From JBKEDC01 sp047971925 (lineage in GTDB: Bacteria > Bacteroidota > Bacteroidia > Bacteroidales > Prolixibacteraceae): a DNA stretch of 10,992 nt. Below the pieces are notes generated by a model. It did not search any database. It was not told where the DNA came from and saw only the letters and a program-made list of their open reading frames with translations. Each line of letters opens with the position of its first letter. Position 1 is the stretch's first letter. The DNA lies in NCBI GenBank assembly GCA_047971925.1, contig JBKEAC010000024.1, positions 1-10,992 of the forward strand, in the 5' to 3' direction. A program made the position numbers and the translations under genes. Shown one piece after another: positions 7,244 to 10,992 of this stretch.

Positions 7244-7299
7244 TCATGTTGTTAGTGGTGTCGTGTCCGAATGAATGTTTATCTTTGTGTTTTAGATAA
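7225..7299 (+). CDS. possible 24-residue Cys-containing leader peptide upstream of cysH
   Basis: An ATG at 7225 opens a 24-codon frame, MRRKKKIMLLVVSC then PNECLSLCFR, ending at TAA 12 nt before the cysH start. Three of its last eleven codons are TGT (Cys). A cysteine-responsive leader peptide before a sulfur assimilation gene would make sense. However, a TATCTTTG promoter-like box (7280-7287) lies inside the frame; if that is the real cysH promoter, the peptide is not on the cysH mRNA. Treat it as a hypothesis. Confidence 0.15.
   Translation: MRRKKKIMLLVVSCPNECLSLCFR
7280..7287 (+). promoter_or_regulatory. -7 box candidate for cysH
   Basis: TATCTTTG fits TAnnTTTG and would start transcription near 7293, giving a ~20-nt leader before the ATG at 7312. 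There is no TTG at the right distance upstream (the nearest is at 7249-7251, 28 nt away), so the match is only partial. Confidence 0.4.
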
Positions 7300-7311
7300 A
7301 ATGAAAAACTT

Positions 7312-8016
7312 ATGAGTGCAGAATTGGCAACAGCGCTAAACGAAGAGTTTAGGCAGCTTGAAATAATAACTATTTTAAAAGAACTTGCATACCGATTTAA
7401 GGGTAAGATTGTGTTTACAACTAGTTTTGGTATCGAAGATCAAGTTATAACTGACATTATTTTTTCGAACAATATAGCTATAAAAGTAGTTACGCTCGAT
7501 ACTGGTCGTTTGTTTGAGGAAACGAATAAAGTATATGCGCGAACGCTCGAGAAATATGCACAACCAATAATTCCGTACTATCCTCAGAATTCCGATTTAG
7601 AGCAATTTGTGGGCGAACATGGTCCGAATAGTTTCTATCTTTCGGTTGAAAATCGAAAAAAATGCTGTCATATCCGTAAAGTTGAACCGCTCGGACGTGC
7701 TTTGAAAGGAATGGATTGTTGGATTACAGGCTTGCGAGCTTCACAGTCGATTAATCGGCAAGATTTAGCATTATTTAATTGGGATGCTGGATTTGGGATT
7801 TTAAAATATAATCCGCTTTTAAACTTTAGTTTAGAAGATTGTAGAAAATATGTATTAGAGAAACATGTACCTTATAATTCTTTGCATGATAAAGGATTTG
7901 TAAGTATCGGTTGTGCTCCATGTACGAGAGCAATTAGCGAAGGCGAAGATTTTCGTGCAGGAAGATGGTGGTGGGAAGATAATTCGAAGAAGGAATGCGG
8001 ATTGCATCAACATTAA
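7312..8016 (+). CDS. cysH: assimilatory adenylyl-sulfate (APS) reductase, CysH family
   Basis: This enzyme reduces adenylyl sulfate to sulfite with thioredoxin in cytosolic sulfate assimilation. The 234-residue protein shows the nucleotide-binding loop TTSFGIEDQVI (36-46), LDTGRLF (62-68), WITGLRASQS (137-146), RWWWED (218-223) and the C-terminal catalytic Cys in KKECGLH (C229). Two cysteine pairs, C118-C119 in KKCCHIRKVEPL and C201/C204 in GCAPC, are the ligands of a [4Fe-4S] cluster. In this family the cluster marks APS-type reductases and is absent from E. coli-type PAPS reductases. No cysD, cysN or sulfite reductase gene is adjacent, so partners must lie elsewhere. dnaX follows 68 nt downstream with its own promoter-like box. 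Confidence 0.93.
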   Translation: MSAELATALNEEFRQLEIITILKELAYRFKGKIVFTTSFGIEDQVITDIIFSNNIAIKVVTLDTGRLFEETNKVYARTLEKYAQPIIPYYPQNSDLEQFVGEHGPNSFYLSVENRKKCCHIRKVEPLGRALKGMDCWITGLRASQSINRQDLALFNWDAGFGILKYNPLLNFSLEDCRKYVLEKHVPYNSLHDKGFVSIGCAPCTRAISEGEDFRAGRWWWEDNSKKECGLHQH

Positions 8017-8064
8017 TTATTGGAGTAAGTTTAACGAAGAATTCTTTTTTTTAGTTAAAAGAAT

Positions 8065-8072
8065 TATCTTTG
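8065..8072 (+). promoter_or_regulatory. -7 box candidate for dnaX
   Basis: TATCTTTG matches TAnnTTTG and is identical to the boxes at 1743 and 7280. Transcription would begin near 8079, leaving only ~6-15 nt of leader before the possible dnaX starts at 8085, 8088 and 8094. The -33 region is T-rich but lacks a clear TTG. Confidence 0.4.
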
Positions 8073-8084
8073 GCACATTGAATT

Positions 8085-9197
8085 ATGATGGATATGGAAA
8101 ATTTTGTTGTTTCAGCTCGAAAATATCGTCCCGATACATTTCAAACTGTTGTCGGTCAGGCTCAAATTAGTTCTACGTTGAAGAATGCAATTTCAACAGG
8201 GAAAATTGCGCATGCTTATTTGTTTTGTGGTTCAAGAGGAGTTGGGAAAACTACCACAGCTAGGATTTTTGCAAAAACAATTAATTGCGAAAATTTGAGT
8301 TCCGATGTTGAGCCTTGCAACACGTGCCAATCGTGTAGTGCATTCAATGAAAATAGATCGTATAATATTCATGAGCTAGATGCTGCCTCAAATCGAGGTA
8401 TCGATGATATTCAGCGACTCATTGAGCAGGTTCGCATTCCGCCTCAGGTTGGTAAGTTTAGTGTTTTTATTATTGATGAGGTGCACATGTTGAGTTCTCA
8501 GGCTTTCAATGCATTCTTAAAGACTTTGGAAGAGCCGCCTGCACACGCTAAATTCATTTTAGCAACGACTGAAAAGCATAAAATTTTGCCAACCATTCTT
8601 TCTCGCTGTCAGATTTATGATTTTAATCGGATGACGGTTGATGATACGATGAAGCATTTGCAAGAAATTGCAAAAAAAGAGGGCGTTGAAGTTGACGAGT
8701 CGGCTTTAAATGTGATTGCGCAAAAATCAGATGGTGCAATGCGTGATGCTCTTTCTATATTTGACCAGATTGTGAGTTTTTGTGGAAAAAAAGTTACGTA
8801 TCAGCAAGTGATTCAAAATTTGAATGTGCTTGATTATTCGTATTATTTCCGTTTGGTTGATGCTTTTTTAAAAAATGACGTGCCGCAAGCCTTACTCATT
8901 TTTAATGATGTGTTGAGTCATGGTTTTGATGGGCATCATTTTATCAATGGCTTGAGCTCTCATTTGCGCGATTTGCTTGTGAGTAAAGATGAAACGACCG
9001 TACAGTTGCTTCAAGTGGGACAGGAAATTAAAATGAAATATAAGGAGCAAGCAAAGAGTTGTGAGCAGGATTTTTTATTTGAAGGGATTCAAATTTGTTC
9101 TGATTGTGATGTGCATTATAAGATATCCGATAATAAACGTTTGATGGTTGAAATTGCTTTGATGCGCATGGCGCAGATAAGCCTAAAAAAAAAATAG
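8085..9197 (+). CDS. dnaX: DNA polymerase III subunit gamma (zero-frame product of dnaX)
   Basis: DnaX is the ATPase of the clamp loader that places the sliding clamp on DNA. Counting from 8085, the 370-residue protein has Walker A GSRGVGKT (49-56), zinc-module cysteines C68, C78, C81 and C84, Walker B DEVH (131-134) and the sensor/arginine-finger motif SRC (173-175). AAA+ domains I-II are followed by the oligomerisation domain III, which ends near LMVEIALMRMAQI. The frame then reads SLKKK and stops at TAG immediately after ten A (9185-9194). Comparison with family N-termini (MENFVVSARKYRP) favours the ATG at 8094 as the true start. The product is equivalent to a gamma subunit; the C-terminal tau region continues in the -1 frame. 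See the slippage entry. Confidence 0.95.
   Translation: MMDMENFVVSARKYRPDTFQTVVGQAQISSTLKNAISTGKIAHAYLFCGSRGVGKTTTARIFAKTINCENLSSDVEPCNTCQSCSAFNENRSYNIHELDAASNRGIDDIQRLIEQVRIPPQVGKFSVFIIDEVHMLSSQAFNAFLKTLEEPPAHAKFILATTEKHKILPTILSRCQIYDFNRMTVDDTMKHLQEIAKKEGVEVDESALNVIAQKSDGAMRDALSIFDQIVSFCGKKVTYQQVIQNLNVLDYSYYFRLVDAFLKNDVPQALLIFNDVLSHGFDGHHFINGLSSHLRDLLVSKDETTVQLLQVGQEIKMKYKEQAKSCEQDFLFEGIQICSDCDVHYKISDNKRLMVEIALMRMAQISLKKK
9185..9197 (+). promoter_or_regulatory. A10 slippery site between gamma and tau frames of dnaX
   Basis: In the zero frame the codons are CTA AAA AAA AAA TAG, including the heptamer A AAA AAA suited to -1 ribosomal slippage. A run of ten A can also cause RNA polymerase slippage. 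Moving to the -1 frame (or adding one A) reads AAA AAA AAA ATA GCT and continues for ~230 codons. The third register stops at TAA after AAT AGC, so every register except the tau one ends at once. A weak stem (GAGC 9205-9208 with GCTC 9214-9217) follows; I see no Shine-Dalgarno-like stimulator upstream. A homopolymer sequencing error is the alternative. Confidence 0.6.
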
Positions 9198-9202
9198 CTA
9201 AT

Positions 9203-9886
9203 GTGAGCGATATGCTCGAAGTAATTTTTAGTGAAATTAAAATTCAACCTAAGCCTGAACCTAAGCCTGAACCTAAGTCTGAACTTAAACAAGCCATAGC
9301 TCTCACCGATAAAAAGGAGGGAGTGAAAGGTGTATCGCAAACTGCAGTTGTTGCTAAAACAATCGAACAGCCTGCTGCTGGTGAAGTGATGGCAGAAAGA
9401 AGAGTTGTGAGAAGAGTTATGCCACAAGCAAAACCGCTTATCGCTACTACAATGCATGAGGAAAATGCTGAGGCTAATTCGGTGGTGGAACAAGCCAAGA
9501 GTTTTTCACAGAAAGAGCAAATGGATGAGCCTATCGATCAAGATGAGCTGCATAAGATTTGGCAAGGATTCCTACTCAAATTAGATTCACGTCCAGCCTT
9601 GAAGGCGGCGATGAAGAAAACACCGCTTGTGGAACGTAATCATTTCTTGATGCTTGAAGTAGGTAGTAAAATAGGTGAGGAGGAGATTAATAAGATAAAG
9701 CCTGAATTATTATCGTATTTAAAGAAGAGATTGCGCAATTCGTTTTTAGAGCTGCATATTCAGGTCGTAGAGATTGAAATAGAAGGAAAGCCGATTAGTA
9801 AGAAGGAACTTTATGCGGCGATGAAAGAGAAAAATCAACATTTGCAAGGTTTGATATCGCTATTGCAGTTGGAGTTAGATGAGTAA
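9203..9886 (+). CDS. dnaX: tau-specific C-terminal region of DnaX (-1 frame)
   Basis: This frame is open from the A10 run onward; the GTG at 9203 is only the first start-like codon, and I think the segment is read as a continuation of dnaX. It begins with a flexible linker containing three copies of PKPE (12-bp DNA repeat, 9248-9283) and ends with a helical domain: LHKIWQGFLLKL, the segment SRPALKAAMKKTPLVERNHF, LLSYLKKRLRNSFLELHI, then KELYAAMKEKNQHLQGLISL. This is the Bacteroidetes form of the DnaX C-terminus, which in tau contacts the replicative helicase and polymerase alpha. With one -1 shift the whole protein is ~600 residues, normal for Bacteroidetes DnaX. No other lesion is seen. A separately translated fragment is possible but less likely. 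Confidence 0.8.
   Translation: MSDMLEVIFSEIKIQPKPEPKPEPKSELKQAIALTDKKEGVKGVSQTAVVAKTIEQPAAGEVMAERRVVRRVMPQAKPLIATTMHEENAEANSVVEQAKSFSQKEQMDEPIDQDELHKIWQGFLLKLDSRPALKAAMKKTPLVERNHFLMLEVGSKIGEEEINKIKPELLSYLKKRLRNSFLELHIQVVEIEIEGKPISKKELYAAMKEKNQHLQGLISLLQLELDE
9248..9283 (+). repeat. 12-bp tandem repeat in the dnaX tau linker
   Basis: Three tandem copies of CCTAAGCCTGAA (the third has one change, C to T) encode PKPE PKPE PKSE. It is in frame with the tau C-terminal region, so changes in copy number would only change linker length. Confidence 0.9.
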
Positions 9887-10494
9887 GTGTTGATATGTTC
9901 TAAGCTTTCCGACTGATGAGGGCGAGTGTTATTAAAATATTCCGATACCTGAGCTTGATTTTCTGATGAGATTTCGAGGAAGTGCGGTTTGTTTCAAATT
10001 AAATTACAGTGTTAATCGGATTTTTGTTAAGGTTTCACCACGAGACTTATTAAAAAAAAACAGATGTGATTAAAAGTCTTTCCCAGATTTTTGAGCTTAT
10101 CGAAATTTTGTTGAAAGTTCAGTTTTTTATTAGGATAAAGTTTTAATAGCTAGAAGCGCGATATTCTGCATCTCTTTTTTGTTGGCAATATTAGTAATAA
10201 CCAGACAAAATAGATATTTTGGTTGATTCTTAGCAAAGGATTTTAATTTATGACTGTGTAAGAATTAGGCGATATAGACCTTCGAAATGACTTTCCCTAC
10301 TTGGTAATGTTTGATTTTATAAATTTTAAAGCCATCTTTTACATCATTGCAAAACCGGCATGGCAACCCCACACATCTCAATCATACACGCAGATACATG
10401 CAATGCGCCTCTCTAAATTGCCAAAAAAATATTGAAAAGCCGATATTTATAAAAGCTCATATTCATTTCTTAGATTACAAAACTAAACTGTAAC

Positions 10495-10511
10495 GACGTA
10501 TGATATGCGTC
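10495..10511. repeat. hairpin with flanking inverted repeat
   Basis: GACGTAT-GAT-ATGCGTC forms a 7-bp stem (one G-U) and is flanked by TGTAA (10489-10493) and TTACA (10519-10523), which are themselves complementary. It could be a regulator site or an old element end. There is no U-tract, so a terminator is unlikely. Confidence 0.35.
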
Positions 10512-10650
10512 ATCTATATTACAAAAAAACAGGCTCTATGTCGAATTTTGTGGGTTGTGAATTGTCGAATCATGCTTGCTTGGTTAATTCTGCAAGGCAA
10601 TCCAACAATGACCAAATGGGCGTTCGGTTGAAAGACGCTTTGCATGTGGA

Positions 10651-10709
10651 TTCGACTAAATGATTTAATGCCTCGAACTCGTGCGCCAAGCTTCGATTAA
10701 ATGATTAAA
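10651..10709. repeat. direct repeat pair, ~18 bp
   Basis: TTCGACTAAATGATTTAA (10651-10668) and TTCGATTAAATGATTAAA (10692-10709) are near-identical direct repeats with a 41-bp period in non-coding DNA. Confidence 0.55.
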
Positions 10710-10713
10710 GACT

Positions 10714-10757
10714 GTTGCAAGTGCGTTGCAAGTGTATTGCAAGCGTGTTTCAATCGC
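10714..10757. repeat. four tandem 11-bp repeats
   Basis: Units are GTTGCAAGTGC, GTTGCAAGTGT, ATTGCAAGCGT and GTTTCAATCGC. They lie head to tail with no spacer and diverge gradually to the right. The 11-bp period is about one DNA helical turn, so successive copies would face the same side of the helix, as in iteron-like binding arrays. The function is unknown. Confidence 0.65.
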
Positions 10758-10992
10758 ATCCTTCTCTAAGTTAGGAACAACTAAAGAGTCAAATTATTCA
10801 ACCCACTAACCCGTTGGCGGAATTAAATCAGCGCATTTTTAATCCGATAGCTTATCATTAGGCTTATACTGAACAAAAATCGTTGCCAAAAGACTTCTTA
10901 TTACATTATAAATTGACGCTTAACTTACCACATTCGGGAAAATGTCGCTAATTAAGTTGGTTTAAAGCACCATTTCAAAAATAATATGGACT

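Larger units (their letters stand above)
9887..10992. other. 1.1-kb region without a recognisable gene
   Basis: No ORF of 60 codons or more is present on either strand and I recognise no RNA gene. The stretch after dnaX lacks a strong terminator; the best candidate is a weak AGACTT/AAGTCT pairing around 10041-10078. On the minus strand two open stretches in one frame (about 10381-10268 and 10264-10130, separated by a TAA) look faintly protein-like. The right part (10650-10757) contains short direct repeats. The region may be decayed genes or mobile DNA, or a long regulatory intergenic region of a gene beyond the right edge. Confidence 0.5.

Noticed and set aside
8071..8090. TTGGCACATTG upstream of dnaX as a sigma-54 promoter
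   Set aside because: TGGCAC resembles the -24 box, but the TTGC expected at -12 is absent at the right spacing. The overlapping TATCTTTG fits the vegetative Bacteroidetes promoter better.
7913..8170. 85-codon plus-strand ORF between cysH and dnaX
   Set aside because: It overlaps the conserved ends of both real genes in another frame and has no family features.
9116..9498. Minus-strand ORFs of 125 and 84 codons across the dnaX slippage region
   Set aside because: They mirror the repetitive PKPE linker and A-rich DNA (low-complexity LRFRLRF and SGLGSGLG); dnaX on the plus strand is clearly real.
9203..9886. Independent gene starting at GTG 9203
   Set aside because: The C-terminal sequence is that of DnaX tau and the frame is open back into the A10 run. 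A separate gene is unnecessary, although an internal start at 9203 or 9212 cannot be excluded.
9887..10992. CRISPR array or tRNA gene in the gene-free right end
   Set aside because: The repeats are too short (11 and ~18 bp) and have no regular spacers, and no cloverleaf with a TTC-type T-arm can be drawn.

Overview
The window looks like a chromosomal piece of a low-GC Bacteroidetes, probably a Bacteroidales relative. Evidence: the 23S and 5S tails are Bacteroidetes-like; IF2 has a long Lys/Asn-rich linker with GKIDL repeats; promoter-like sites follow the Bacteroidetes pattern (TTG about 19 nt before TAnnTTTG) rather than E. coli -35/-10 boxes; and start codons lack clear Shine-Dalgarno sequences.

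Layout: (1) 1-433 is the 3' end of an rRNA operon (23S tail, spacer, 5S, strong GCAA-capped terminator). (2) 462-1702 is an ISAs1-family insertion sequence with perfect 19-bp inverted repeats. Its transposase is broken by a one-base deletion and an in-frame TGA. (3) 1703-2042 is intergenic and holds a good promoter match and a perfect 14-bp terminator hairpin, which together could define a small RNA. (4) 2043-6900, minus strand, is the rimP-nusA-infB operon (ribosome maturation, transcription elongation, translation initiation), with a promoter and a terminator-like leader hairpin in front of rimP. (5) 6901-7311 is a divergent intergenic region with a G9 tract, opposing pyrimidine and purine tracts, and tiny ORFs, one of them Cys-containing and just upstream of cysH. 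(6) 7312-8016, plus strand, is an assimilatory APS reductase (cysH) with all the Fe-S cysteines. (7) 8085-9886, plus strand, is dnaX, split into two frames at a run of ten A. (8) 9887-10992 has no convincing gene, only short repeats and possible decayed sequence.

The strongest observation is dnaX. The zero frame ends with a TAG directly after the A10 run, giving a 370-residue product that covers just the clamp-loader core (a gamma-like form). The -1 frame continues for about 230 codons into an intact tau-type C-terminal region. This is the arrangement expected for programmed ribosomal frameshifting or RNA polymerase slippage producing tau and gamma, although a homopolymer sequencing error would look the same. 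I see no CRISPR array, defence island or clearly new multi-gene system; the rest is mostly housekeeping genes plus one decayed IS.
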